DNA of 64,000 bases from assembly GCF_019457515.1 (NCBI RefSeq), contig NZ_CP080421.1:3410001-3474000 (forward strand), in the 5' to 3' direction. This DNA is from Shewanella mesophila (GTDB lineage: Bacteria > Pseudomonadota > Gammaproteobacteria > Enterobacterales > Shewanellaceae). The position numbers were made by a program, and so were the translations under genes. Positions 1-9,800 of this stretch are shown in pieces. How positions within the stretch are numbered: the first letter of the stretch is position 1; each line of letters begins with the position of its first letter. Below the pieces are notes generated by a model. That model saw only the letters and a program-made list of their open reading frames with translations, did not search any database and was not told the DNA's origin.

Positions 1-240
1 TGAATCAACTTTATCTGCATGCGCCTTGAACCACGCCACTTAAATCCACTAAACAAAAAACTCATCACGCAAACAAGAGGAACAAGTCTAGATACCTTGT
101 AACTGTGGTAAAAATTGTAGTCAAAGCGCAACGTGACTTGGCGATCCCAAGGCTAGAATCAATGGTTATCGAACGATTAATTGCATAAAAGTAGTCAATG
201 TAGTATTTGTTTAAAATCTTATGTTTATAGCAATTTACCC

Positions 241-786
241 ATGACCCAATCACTACTTATTATCAGTCTTTATATTGTACTTTTTGTTTTCGGCCAACGT
301 CTACTCAACAATTGGGTTAACAAACTGGCACAGTTAAAACAGGTCACCCACACCCGCGCTAAGTTGGTTACTCAATACATAAGCTATCTGTTTTTCAGCG
401 TTATGGCTTGCCTAATGATAGTGTCTCTGGGGATTGAATATCAGCAGGTTTCCCTGTTTATCTCCTCTGTTTTTGCTGTATTAGGCGTCGCATTGGTCGC
501 ACAGTGGTCGATACTCAGTAATATCACCGCAGGTATACTGATCTTTTTCGTATTTCCGTACCGTATTGGCGACAAGATCAAAATCATAGATAAAGATGAA
601 GATGTGAGTGGCGTTATTGCCGAAATCAGCCTATTTCACGTACTGATAGAACGAGAAGACAATATAGTCATTACCTACCCTAACAATTTGATGTTACAAA
701 AAGGGGTACTAAAGTTATCCAACAAAGCCCCGAAGGCTATCGCTATCGATGAACACAAAGATCATACCCAGCAGCAAAGCGATTAA
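241..786 (+). CDS. MscS-like small mechanosensitive channel family protein
   Basis: Predicted inner-membrane channel of the MscS superfamily, 181 aa from the ATG at 241; an upstream in-frame start at 181 adds 20 residues with no membrane character, so 241 is preferred. Three hydrophobic segments are visible (about residues 1-20, 45-67 and 70-100). The last carries the WSILSNITAGIL pore-helix-like stretch, followed by FPYRIGDKI, which is typical of the start of the MscS beta domain. The protein is much shorter than E. coli MscS (286 aa) and lacks most of the C-terminal cytoplasmic vestibule. It lies 14 bp upstream of the CorA-like gene, so the two are probably cotranscribed. The family is clear; a channel role is inferred. 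Confidence 0.75.
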   Translation: MTQSLLIISLYIVLFVFGQRLLNNWVNKLAQLKQVTHTRAKLVTQYISYLFFSVMACLMIVSLGIEYQQVSLFISSVFAVLGVALVAQWSILSNITAGILIFFVFPYRIGDKIKIIDKDEDVSGVIAEISLFHVLIEREDNIVITYPNNLMLQKGVLKLSNKAPKAIAIDEHKDHTQQQSD

Positions 787-800
787 ATAGAGGTGTAAGC

Positions 801-1772
801 ATGATAACGACCTTACTTTACCATCCCAAAGACGACACTTTAGTCAAGGGAGATGATTCGGCTATCGCGACCTGGCAACAGAGCGAGGACAGCATTATAT
901 GGCTTAATATCGAAGGGGAATTAACCGCATCGCTGCAACAACAATTACAACAGACCTTTGGCTTACACCCATTGGCGCTTCAAGATGCCTCTCGCGACAG
1001 GCATCCCCCAAAAATTGAAGGCTTCAATGATCACACCTTTATCATCCTAAGAGGATTATCTGCTGACTCAGAATCGATAGACTGCGATAACATCCTACTG
1101 GCACTGTTTATCAGCGAACGTTTCATTATTACCCGTCATTTAGAGCGTTCGTTAAGCATTGAACGCACCATAACAGCTCTCGAATCGGGTTCACTCTCAT
1201 TAAGCGCTGGCACGGGTGCAATAGCACTAAAAATAAGCCGCTTTGTGATTAAGCGCTATCATAAAATCTTGTTTGATCTTGAAGTCCGCCTAGAGGAACT
1301 TGAATCGGTAATGCTCACCACTGCCGATGATAAAGTACTCGCCGAAGTAGTACTTTATAAAACGGATCTCACACGGTTAAGACGTAATTTTCACTATCAC
1401 GTGGAATTATTTAATACCTTACGCGATGAACAATTTGCACCATTCGACGCTAGCTTAGCCCATGAAATTAACGATGTATGTGAACATCAACATCGTGCCG
1501 CCAGTCTCGCGGATCTCTTCTATCAGGTCTCTAGCGATCTTATCGATGGTTATATCTCGATTAGCGCTCATAGGCTAAACAATATTATGAAGGTACTCAC
1601 CATTATCACAGCTATCTTTGTCCCATTAACCTTTATCGCAGGTATTTATGGGATGAATTTTGAGTACATTCCCGAGCTAAAACATCACAATGGGTATTTC
1701 ATCGTCTGGGGAGTCATGTTGACCATCACTGCGGTATTGATCTGGCTATTTAGAAAGAGAAAGTGGATTTAA
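801..1772 (+). CDS. CorA/ZntB-family divalent metal ion transporter
   Basis: Inner-membrane metal ion transporter, 323 aa, normal length for ZntB/CorA. A long helical N-terminal cytoplasmic domain (about residues 1-255) is followed by two C-terminal membrane helices. The signature GMN motif ends the first helix in YGMNFEYIPE near residue 280. The acidic loop and a short basic tail (FRKRKWI) fit the family. The ZntB branch is favoured by overall layout, but substrate (zinc, magnesium, cobalt) and direction cannot be read from the motif. It is second in a two-gene unit with the MscS-like gene; its start has a GAGG ribosome-binding site at 790. A strong hairpin follows the stop codon. Confidence 0.85.
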   Translation: MITTLLYHPKDDTLVKGDDSAIATWQQSEDSIIWLNIEGELTASLQQQLQQTFGLHPLALQDASRDRHPPKIEGFNDHTFIILRGLSADSESIDCDNILLALFISERFIITRHLERSLSIERTITALESGSLSLSAGTGAIALKISRFVIKRYHKILFDLEVRLEELESVMLTTADDKVLAEVVLYKTDLTRLRRNFHYHVELFNTLRDEQFAPFDASLAHEINDVCEHQHRAASLADLFYQVSSDLIDGYISISAHRLNNIMKVLTIITAIFVPLTFIAGIYGMNFEYIPELKHHNGYFIVWGVMLTITAVLIWLFRKRKWI

Positions 1773-1780
1773 TTTGATTC

Positions 1781-1814
1781 AATAAATAGGCGAACCTTAG
1801 TTCGCCTATTTATT
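1781..1814. terminator. Bidirectional terminator
   Basis: Perfect 15-bp inverted repeat (1781-1795 with 1800-1814) and a 4-base loop. It sits between the convergent CorA-like gene and the dienelactone hydrolase-like gene; A/T-rich arms serve both directions. Confidence 0.85.
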
Positions 1815-1858
1815 ATGCTTCAAAAATACTAATTGGCTGGCTTGAGGTTCTCCATAGA

Positions 1859-2602
1859 CTAACGCAGGACTCGATGGAAAAAGGCCACCGCTTGCTGATA
1901 GATCTGTAACGCCAACGCTGGATCGTACCTGTCTCCTTCGTCACGCATAAACGCATGTTGCGCATTAACCTCATGCCAACTAAATGTTCGTCCTGTCTCT
2001 GTTAGCCTGTCATAAATAAGCTTACGCCCCTCTCCAGATACATGAGGATCTTGCTTGCCGAACACCAATACTAACTCCCCCTGAATATCGGCGGTTCGAC
2101 TCAAAGAGTCATTACCGTTATTGCAAGGTAGCGTATTTGAATGAATATCTGTGGGATAAAGACAAAATGCACCAACGACATCACTGTTTAGCGCAGCTCG
2201 ATAGGCTAAATGGCCACCGATACACACGCCCATCGCGCCAACTAGACTGGTGCAAAATGGTTGGCTTTGGGCAAATGCGACCAAGGCTTGAGTGTCGCTA
2301 TCGTGGTGCTCTAACCCTTTAGTAAACTTATCCTCATTGCCTTTATCTTTACCCGCATCATCATAGGCGAGAACGGTTCCGATAGGATTGAGTTCATGGA
2401 ACACTTCAGGCACTAGGACGACAAAACCATGCCCTGCTAGCATCGCTGCCGCTCTTGCAATAGGTGCGGTCTGCTGAAATATTTCAGAATAGAAAATGAT
2501 AGTAGAAAACTGCCCTTCGGCATCAGGACGATAGAGATAACATCTCATTGTCCCGGTAGGGGTATCTATATCCTGCACATCCTGTTTAACCATCATACTC
2601 AC
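1859..2602 (-). CDS. Dienelactone hydrolase family protein
   Basis: Alpha/beta hydrolase of the dienelactone hydrolase family, 247 aa, cytoplasmic (no signal peptide). The nucleophile elbow reads GVCIGGH with Cys near residue 127. An Asp in GKQDPHVS and a His in AQHAFMRDEG complete a Cys-Asp-His triad. The family hydrolyses lactones or esters; the true substrate is unknown and no aromatic-degradation genes adjoin it. A monocistronic unit is likely. Start at MSMMVK; the second or fourth codon Met could also be used. Confidence 0.8.
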   Translation of the reverse strand: MSMMVKQDVQDIDTPTGTMRCYLYRPDAEGQFSTIIFYSEIFQQTAPIARAAAMLAGHGFVVLVPEVFHELNPIGTVLAYDDAGKDKGNEDKFTKGLEHHDSDTQALVAFAQSQPFCTSLVGAMGVCIGGHLAYRAALNSDVVGAFCLYPTDIHSNTLPCNNGNDSLSRTADIQGELVLVFGKQDPHVSGEGRKLIYDRLTETGRTFSWHEVNAQHAFMRDEGDRYDPALALQIYQQAVAFFHRVLR

Positions 2603-2821
2603 ACCCTCAGGCTAATAAATTTGATTATAATCTATCAGCCCAACAGATGAATGTCAGTTATCGCTAGTAAATTAAATAAGCAATCTGATTATTGATCAGA
2701 AAACACGAACTAAAACCCAGCCCATATTAAGATAACGCGTTATTCTCATTATATAATTCCTAGCATTACCTCTCACATTATTATGTTCAACCATAACCAA
2801 ATAAAAATGAGTAAGCTGTAA

Positions 2822-3811
2822 TTAATAGAGCTGATTTGGACACACTTCGCCATTCAGTAACTGTTTGATATTAGTCAAACTAGTATGCGCAATAGCACCT
2901 AATGCTTCCTCCGTCAGGAACGCTTGGTGGCCAGTAAAGATAACATTATGACAAGCCGATAAACGTCTAAATACATCATCTTGAATGATCTCATTTGACT
3001 TATCTTCAAAAAATAACTCTTTCTCATTTTCGTACACATCTAAGCCCAATGAACCAATTTGACCCACTTTCAAGGCCTCCATGGCATCGATTGCGTTAAG
3101 TAATCCACCACGACTGGTATTAATAACCATCACTTTGGGCTTCATCTTAGCAAAGCTCTCTTGATTCAGTAGGTGATGATTATCTTCGGTCAACGGGCAA
3201 TGCAAACTAATGATGTCACATTGCGGATACAGTTCATCTAAGGTGCAATATTCGACGCCTAAATCGAGCACGGCTGGATTTGGGTAGGGATCATATGCGA
3301 GCACTTTACAGCCAAAGCCAAGCAAGATTTTTATGGTGGCAACGCCAATCTTGCCCGTCCCAATCACACCAACAGTGCGGCCATACATATTAAAACCAAC
3401 CAAACCCTCAAGAGAAAAGTTCGCGTCACGAGTGCGCTGATACGCCTTATGTACCTTACGATTAAGGGTCAACATCAAGGCTATGGTATGTTCGGCAACC
3501 GATTCTGGAGAATAAGCAGGTACATTGACCACTTTCAAACCTAAGCGTTTTGCCGCGACGAGATCGACATTATTAAAACCTGCACAACGCATTGCGATGA
3601 TCTTGGTGCCATTTTTAACTAATTCGACTAGCACCTCCTCACACAGAGAGTCATTTACAAAGGCACAAATGACTTCATAACCCAGCGCCAACTTTACCGT
3701 TTTCATACATAGACGAGAGTCAAAATATTCAATGTGAGCACCAAAGGCACTATTAGTGCGATTGAAATGTTCCATGTCATAGTACTTAGCACTAAAAAAA
3801 CCTATTTTCAT
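2822..3811 (-). CDS. ldhA: Fermentative D-lactate dehydrogenase (NAD-dependent)
   Basis: Cytoplasmic D-lactate dehydrogenase reducing pyruvate to D-lactate with NADH. At 329 aa it has the same length as E. coli LdhA. It belongs to the D-2-hydroxyacid dehydrogenase family: N-terminal catalytic half, Rossmann motif GTGKIG near residue 152, INTSRGG carrying the catalytic Arg region, and TGHQAFLTEEA carrying the catalytic His. The N-terminus (MKIGFFSAKYYD) and the RCAGFNNVDL stretch are LdhA-specific. No partner genes. The upstream 290 bases hold only promoter-length A/T-rich DNA. Confidence 0.93.
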   Translation of the reverse strand: MKIGFFSAKYYDMEHFNRTNSAFGAHIEYFDSRLCMKTVKLALGYEVICAFVNDSLCEEVLVELVKNGTKIIAMRCAGFNNVDLVAAKRLGLKVVNVPAYSPESVAEHTIALMLTLNRKVHKAYQRTRDANFSLEGLVGFNMYGRTVGVIGTGKIGVATIKILLGFGCKVLAYDPYPNPAVLDLGVEYCTLDELYPQCDIISLHCPLTEDNHHLLNQESFAKMKPKVMVINTSRGGLLNAIDAMEALKVGQIGSLGLDVYENEKELFFEDKSNEIIQDDVFRRLSACHNVIFTGHQAFLTEEALGAIAHTSLTNIKQLLNGEVCPNQLY

Positions 3812-4100
3812 TTGTCGTTACCTAATGTTGTCTTTGCAATGTATTAAGCAGCGCTCAATACCCTATTGAAGATACTCGTTATTTCATAACGAATATGACT
3901 GCCAAATCTAAACTATACCTAAGTATAACCAAGCATTGTTGGCGATTGAATAATTGTCCACCTGTAAGCTTGGGGTCAGCTGACAAATGCTGCATAAAGC
4001 ACAGTTTACCGAATAATAGAGCGCTGATCTCTGTGGTTAAATGTGTTTTCGAATATTTCCTGATAAGCTGACCACTAAATTAATCCACTGTACAAATCAT

Positions 4101-4511
4101 ATGGGACGAAAGCAGATCTCCGAAAGACAGTTTTGGGTACAAAGACTGAGTAAAACCAGCTTGAGAGCATTACACATTCTAGGTGTCGTTGGCGCTGGCG
4201 GAGGCATTTTATTAGACGTACCTAAGGCGGATTGGACCCTTTATTGGACTATCGCCATGATATCTGGCTCTATCTTAATGTTATGGGAAGTATTTCGTGA
4301 TTGGCGCTGGTTAATTCAGCTTAAAGGTGTGTTAACCCTGGTCAAGCTTGGACTATTAAGTTTGTTCATCCCACTCGCGAGTTACAAACCTGAACTCCTG
4401 ATAACGATAGTACTCTTATCTGTGGTAGTTTCTCATGGCCCAGCTGGCCTGCGGCACTATTCAATTATTCATAGGCGACGGATCGATGGAAAAAAAGAGA
4501 TTAAAGGATAG
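4101..4511 (+). CDS. Small membrane protein of unknown function
   Basis: About 136 aa from the ATG at 4101 (an upstream in-frame start at 4041 would add 20 polar residues). Four hydrophobic stretches are visible: near residues 20-36, 48-64, 75-92 and 102-116. The end is a basic tail (HRRRIDGKK). I do not recognise a named family. The 3' end overlaps the following methyltransferase gene, which suggests translational coupling. Confidence 0.6.
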   Translation: MGRKQISERQFWVQRLSKTSLRALHILGVVGAGGGILLDVPKADWTLYWTIAMISGSILMLWEVFRDWRWLIQLKGVLTLVKLGLLSLFIPLASYKPELLITIVLLSVVVSHGPAGLRHYSIIHRRRIDGKKEIKG

Positions 4512-5019
4512 CGCATCAGAGTTACTGACAAATAACCTTAACTTATTAAACATCAATAGCCGCGCTCAAGTATTAGACTTGGCCTGTGGGAGTGGCCGAA
4601 ATGGTCTATGGTTAGCAGAGCTGGGCGCACAAGTCACTTTTATTGATAGAGATCTAAGTCACCTCAGCAAACTTCCAACAAACTGTCACTCAGTCAAATT
4701 TGATCTAGAAACGGGTAAAAAGCTCTCTCTGGCGCAACAAAAATTTGATCTCGTTATCGTGTTTAATTACTTACACCGACCACTCTTTGAGCCCATTAGG
4801 CAGATGCTCAAGCCTAGTGGACTAATAGTATATGAAACCTTTATTACGACTCAGGCAGAGTATGGACGACCAAAAAACCCTGACTTCCTGCTACGCGAAA
4901 ACGAACTTTTAGATGAGTTCAGTGATTTTGCGACTTTGCACTATTTCCAAGGTAATGTAGGCTGTGAAGATGCCCCTTGCTTTAAAGCCCAATTGATCGC
5001 CCAAAAGCCTATCAATTAA
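4486..5019 (+). CDS. Class I SAM-dependent methyltransferase
   Basis: Cytoplasmic methyltransferase-like protein, 177 aa from the ATG at 4486; an in-frame start at 4435 would give 194 aa. Motif I reads VLDLACGSGRNG near the N-terminus, followed by an acidic residue pair (FIDRD) expected to hold the ribose of S-adenosylmethionine. Further on FDLVIVFNYLH matches motif IV. It resembles the TehB/UbiE-like small methyltransferases, but the substrate is unknown. It overlaps the end of the preceding membrane-protein gene by 26 bp (or 77 bp with the longer start). Confidence 0.75.
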   Translation: MEKKRLKDSASELLTNNLNLLNINSRAQVLDLACGSGRNGLWLAELGAQVTFIDRDLSHLSKLPTNCHSVKFDLETGKKLSLAQQKFDLVIVFNYLHRPLFEPIRQMLKPSGLIVYETFITTQAEYGRPKNPDFLLRENELLDEFSDFATLHYFQGNVGCEDAPCFKAQLIAQKPIN

Positions 5020-5077
5020 AAGCAGATCACCTAAAAGCAAGATTAAGCTTCATTTAAAAACAGCATAAGGATCTCAT

Positions 5078-5365
5078 ATGTTTCCCTACCCAGAACAATA
5101 TCGACTAGCAGCACCGCCGCTGATAACAGCATTTATGGTGGTGTGGTCCCTATTGTCTAGGGCACTGCTTGGTGACGCTAACCCTATTGGTTTTTATCCA
5201 TTATTTATGCTGTTTCCGTTAGTGATCTTACTTCACGGGCATTTGATTTGGACAGCTAAAGGAATGGAACGATTAGATCAAGCCATCTATGCCTTCATTC
5301 ACCTCTCGTTAGCATTCGTTGTATGGACTTTTGCCATAATGCATGTCAATGGTCACAGCCTGTAA
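5078..5365 (+). CDS. Small integral membrane protein, unknown
   Basis: 95 aa with three clear hydrophobic segments (about residues 13-31, 40-60 and 70-88) and very little soluble sequence. A ribosome-binding site (AAGGA) stands at 5067. No family recognised. It follows the methyltransferase gene by 58 bp in the same direction and may belong to the same transcript. Confidence 0.55.
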   Translation: MFPYPEQYRLAAPPLITAFMVVWSLLSRALLGDANPIGFYPLFMLFPLVILLHGHLIWTAKGMERLDQAIYAFIHLSLAFVVWTFAIMHVNGHSL

Positions 5366-5450
5366 AACCAGATTAAACTTAACCCGTTTTCCTTGCTCGC
5401 AACTAAGGTAACGGGTATCTTTGCTGCCGCTAAAAAATTTTGAATTAACT

Positions 5451-6128
5451 ATGACAAATTTTGTGTATGCTCCACCCACTTCGCCTTGGCTAGATGTGGT
5501 TTATCAAGATAAAGATATTATTGTAATTAATAAGCCATCGGGACTACTTTCTGTCCCTGGGCGCGATCCAGCCTATCACGATAGTATTTACTCGAGAGTA
5601 CTAGGCGAACATCCCAATGCCCAGATCGTTCACCGTCTCGATATGTCGACCTCGGGTATCATAGTCGTCGCCCTTAGACGCAGCGCAGAGCGGGAGCTCA
5701 AGCGTCAATTTAGAGATAGAGAGACTCAAAAAACCTATTACGCCAGAGTCGCGGGACACCTAAAACCACAAATGGGAACCGTTGATCTTCCGCTTATTTG
5801 CGATTGGCCTAATCGGCCGAAACAAAAAGTCGACCACAAAATAGGTAAACCTTCTACCACACATTTTGAAGTGGTTAGTAAGGCCAAGCGTTCAACCTTA
5901 GTCAAATTGACCCCGATCACAGGTCGTTCTCATCAACTTAGAGTGCATATGATGGCCCTTGGTCATCCAATCCTTGGTGACAACTTTTACGCCGATCCGT
6001 TGGCGAAAAGCCTAGCACCAAGGTTACTACTGCACGCACAATCACTCACCATAAAACACCCTTATAACGGTGAGTTAATGACCTTTTCGACAGAGATCCC
6101 CTTTGTTGAAGTGACTCAGCAACAGTGA
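5451..6128 (+). CDS. rluA: 23S rRNA/tRNA pseudouridine synthase RluA
   Basis: Isomerises U746 of 23S rRNA and U32 of several tRNAs to pseudouridine. 225 aa from the ATG at 5451, aligning with the E. coli RluA start (PPxxPWLxxxYQDxxI). The catalytic motif HRLDMSTSG contains the essential Asp. Highly conserved RluA stretches include KPSGLLSVPGR, VDLPLICDWPNRPKQK and ITGRSHQLRVHM. No S4 domain, as expected for RluA. An in-frame start at 5421 would add ten residues not present in the family. Confidence 0.92.
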   Translation: MTNFVYAPPTSPWLDVVYQDKDIIVINKPSGLLSVPGRDPAYHDSIYSRVLGEHPNAQIVHRLDMSTSGIIVVALRRSAERELKRQFRDRETQKTYYARVAGHLKPQMGTVDLPLICDWPNRPKQKVDHKIGKPSTTHFEVVSKAKRSTLVKLTPITGRSHQLRVHMMALGHPILGDNFYADPLAKSLAPRLLLHAQSLTIKHPYNGELMTFSTEIPFVEVTQQQ

Positions 6129-6327
6129 GTTAGCACCTCGAATCTCGCCGTCTCTGGACGGCTTTGTCTGACCACAAAACTATTGCGCTAAATGCCACTC
6201 TTCGCTTCCATATCTAGCAGCAGTAAAACACTCTCATTAAGCTAATTGATGCTATATCTAGCTATTAACACAAAAAATTAGCCGTTTAACAAAAAATGCC
6301 GTAAATTAATTAACAATATTAGTCATT

Positions 6328-6804
6328 GTGCGGTATTTATTGATGGATAACTCATTTCAACGAGATCAGCTCGACAATCAAATTCTTTCAGCTCTTATGG
6401 AAGAAGCTAGAACCCCATTTGCCGAGTTAGCCAAACGATTTGGTGTCAGCGCAGGAACAATCCATGTGCGTGTAGAGAAGATGAAACAAGCAGGAATTAT
6501 CACTGGCGCGCAAATCACTGTAAACCCAAAAGCATTAGGCTATGACGTTTGCTGTTTTATTGGTATTAATCTCAAGAGTGCTGGCGACTACCCAGCCGCT
6601 ATCGCTAAATTAAACGCGCTTGAAGAGGTCACCGAAGCTTACTACACCACTGGCAACTACAGTATTTTTGTCAAAGTTATGTGCCAATCAATTGATGGCT
6701 TACAACACGTCTTAATCAACAGAATTCAATCTATCGACGAAATTCAATCCACCGAGACACTCATTAGTTTACAAAACCCCATTGTTAGAGCAGTAAAGCC
6801 TTAA
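6328..6804 (+). CDS. asnC: AsnC, Lrp-family regulator of asparagine synthesis
   Basis: Lrp/AsnC-family transcription regulator; in E. coli AsnC senses asparagine and activates asnA. Near-identical blocks to E. coli AsnC: FGVSAGTIHVRVEKMKQAG (helix-turn-helix, about residues 40-58), EEVTEAYYTTGNYSIFVKVM and IQSIDEIQSTETLI (RAM ligand/oligomerisation domain). The start is either the GTG at 6328 or the ATG at 6343; the shorter form fits E. coli better. asnA is not adjacent here, unlike in E. coli. Confidence 0.92.
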   Translation: MRYLLMDNSFQRDQLDNQILSALMEEARTPFAELAKRFGVSAGTIHVRVEKMKQAGIITGAQITVNPKALGYDVCCFIGINLKSAGDYPAAIAKLNALEEVTEAYYTTGNYSIFVKVMCQSIDGLQHVLINRIQSIDEIQSTETLISLQNPIVRAVKP

Positions 6805-6836
6805 GTGGAATAATTAAAAGACAACCCATATAAAAG

Positions 6837-6866
6837 AAAAAAGGCTAACTTTCGTTAGCCTTTTTT
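6837..6866. terminator. Bidirectional terminator
   Basis: 13-bp stem (6837-6849 with 6854-6866) and loop TTTC, with A-run and T-run arms. It lies between the convergent asnC and subtilase genes and can serve both. Confidence 0.88.
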
Positions 6867-6883
6867 ATTACTTAACAAATATA

Positions 6884-9800
6884 CTAAGCTTTAAATTTGC
6901 GACGCATCCATACAAATGGCAATAACATCAAAGTCATCCATCCAGCCGCACCACCATTATCTACTTTAACAGATTCAGCAATTGAAACATGAGTCGTAGC
7001 GACATCGGAGTTACCATTACTATCAGACACTGTTAACTCAAAAGATAATATCATTCCTTTGCTGTCAACTTCAGGAGCCTTGAATGTAAACGATGCAGCA
7101 GACTTATCAATTTGAACAGGTGTGCCTCCTGTTTGTACCCACTGATACTTTAATGCATCATCGTTGCCATCAAACGATGAAGAGCCATCAACTGTAATAC
7201 TTTCACCCTCATATCCTGTAGCCGGAGAGCTAGCCATCGCAACTGGCGCAACTTCAGCGACACCAAACTTTAAAGTCTCTTCTATAGTGTCACCATCACG
7301 CTCATTGGTAAGCTTAAGCGCATAAGGATAACCTGCTTTAGTTGGAACCAGATCAAACCCTACTGACAAGTTTTCACCAGAAGAGGCCTCTTGAACAACA
7401 GTCCAAGTAATAGTATTACCTTCCATCACACCGTCATGAGAAATATTAGCGACCTTATGACCAGCAGACATCTGGGCACTAAAACTATATTCTCTGTCTT
7501 CATCAGTAAAGTTAGGCTCGACTTCAAAGCTAACACGACTTGCCTCACCTGCGACCATCGCATCAGAGAGATTTGTCATATGTGTGACATCGTTTGTACG
7601 AACAACGCTGTAAGGCAATTGAACCATAGCCGACTTATCACCCGACTCAAGAACAACGATACCAGCAGAGTTTTTATTGGTATCCCAATTAAATGTCAGG
7701 TTAAACTTACCATCGGCTTCATCAACGACTACCGCAACATCATCACTTTTGGACTCATCATTAGCCAATACTGAAGTAATTTTCACAGTAACATCATCAC
7801 TTCCACCTGGGGTCGACGCTTTATAGCCGTCAACAACGATGTAATAAACACCAGCAGGTAAGTTAGTAAATGCTACCGCTTCGTCAGAATCAGGGCCAGC
7901 ACTGCTTCCAATCTTAGTAAAGCTCGCATCCAAAATTCGAAGATCTACATCTGGTGCTGTTTCAGAAGAAGTAGAAAAGATGACATTGCCTAAGTCACTA
8001 GAAAACTCAACGCCGGTATAATCGAAACCATCTTCGGGTACACTCAATACCGTTGGTTCGATTAGATTCGACGCTTTATCATAGGCTCCAGCAGTGATAT
8101 TACTTAGTTCATTAGAAGTAAAACCACTATAGGTAATACTACCTTCTGAGCGTGAAGCAGTAATAGTTAAGCTATCTGGTAAGTTATCACCGTTAGACTT
8201 CACCGCAACAGGAAGCTTAACCTCTGGCATACCGTCAGAAGCGAGCTTGATATTGGCAAAATTCCAACCTGCGCTTGCAGCAGAAACATCAGCTGTAACT
8301 GTAAGCTCTTGCGTTTCACCCGCCTTCAACTCAAAAGTACTAGGCATTACGCTAAGAACTAACCCGTCGGTAGCACCTAAGCTACTAGCAGTCCACGCAC
8401 CATCTTTAGTCGCCTTAACCGTTCTTGTCCAAGTACATTTCTCTACGCACTTAGCGTTCGCCATTGTTGCTAAGTTAATTTGAGAAGGTTGTCCACCTAA
8501 ACTAGGATCGGCTTTAACATAGTCAACATAGCTCTCATCCATCACTAAACCAGTTTTAGCAGCGGCCTCGACATTTGCATAGCCAGCACCCATGTCAAAG
8601 AAATCTGATGGTGTTGTGCCATCATCTTTAAGGGTCGTTTGATTAGCGGTCATCATCAATGCAGACTGAACTTCAGCTGGCGTCCAATCAGGATGGATGC
8701 TTGCCAAGAGTGTTAAAGCTCCGGCGATATGTGGGCTCGCCATTGATGTACCACTTAGGAATGCGTAGTCACTTGGATCTGGAGAAGTTTTAAATGCATC
8801 AGACTGGTCATTAGCGTAAGCAGCAAAAATACTGACACCTGGTGCGGCAATTGAAGGAGCAATAACATCTGGTACTGACTTGTTAGGCCCACGAGATGTA
8901 AAACCAGCAGCAATACGTGCTAGTTTGTCATCATGGATAACCTCTGTGCCGCTTATGGTCGCTTTGTGATCTGCACCGCTCGCTAACCACGCTCGAAGCA
9001 CATCACCTTGAGCAGCATCGATATGAATAGCAGGTAATACGTGAGCATCTGCAACAACAGAATCAGCGCCACCACTAACATTAGCCAAAACTAAAGCTGA
9101 GGCACCACCAGATTTAACATGACGACCTTTATCAACTCGTGCAATTTCACCACGATCACAAACTACGATGGTATCTGCGGCAAATGTGTTCTCAGGGAAA
9201 GGCTCAAGACACTGTGCTGGATCATGATCAGGATCATTAGGATTTTCATAGTCACCAGCATACACGATAGACCCTGTATAAGCTCCAGTCATCGCTTTAC
9301 CTTTTAGCGCTGCAGGAGCTGCGGTATCACCACCGCTAAATCCACTAATTTCCTTTTCCGAAAAATCACGATCATGTGTATATGCAGCAACAGTTGTTAA
9401 CCACGGCGCGTCACCTGGCGAACCAACTGTTTCAGGTCCTGGACCAGAGTTCCCCGCAGATGTCGCGACATGTATACCCGCTTTACGTGCAGAGAGGAAT
9501 GCAAGAGCATCGGCGTCGTTCCAAGGATTACTCGAACCACCACCAATAGAATAGTTAAGAGCATCAACACCGTGTTCAATAGCATGTTCAACAGCTAAAA
9601 CAGTTAAAGATGGGAAACAACCACCAAATCCAACATCATCATCTTCACCGGGAAGACAAACCTGATATGAAACAATGTTAGCGTGAGGAGCAACCCCAGA
9701 CATTGAATCAAAAACCACACCAGTGTCCCCACCGTCAACATCTGGGACGTTGGTACCCACTAGTACGTTACCCGCTGTCGTACTAGCCGTATGAGAACCA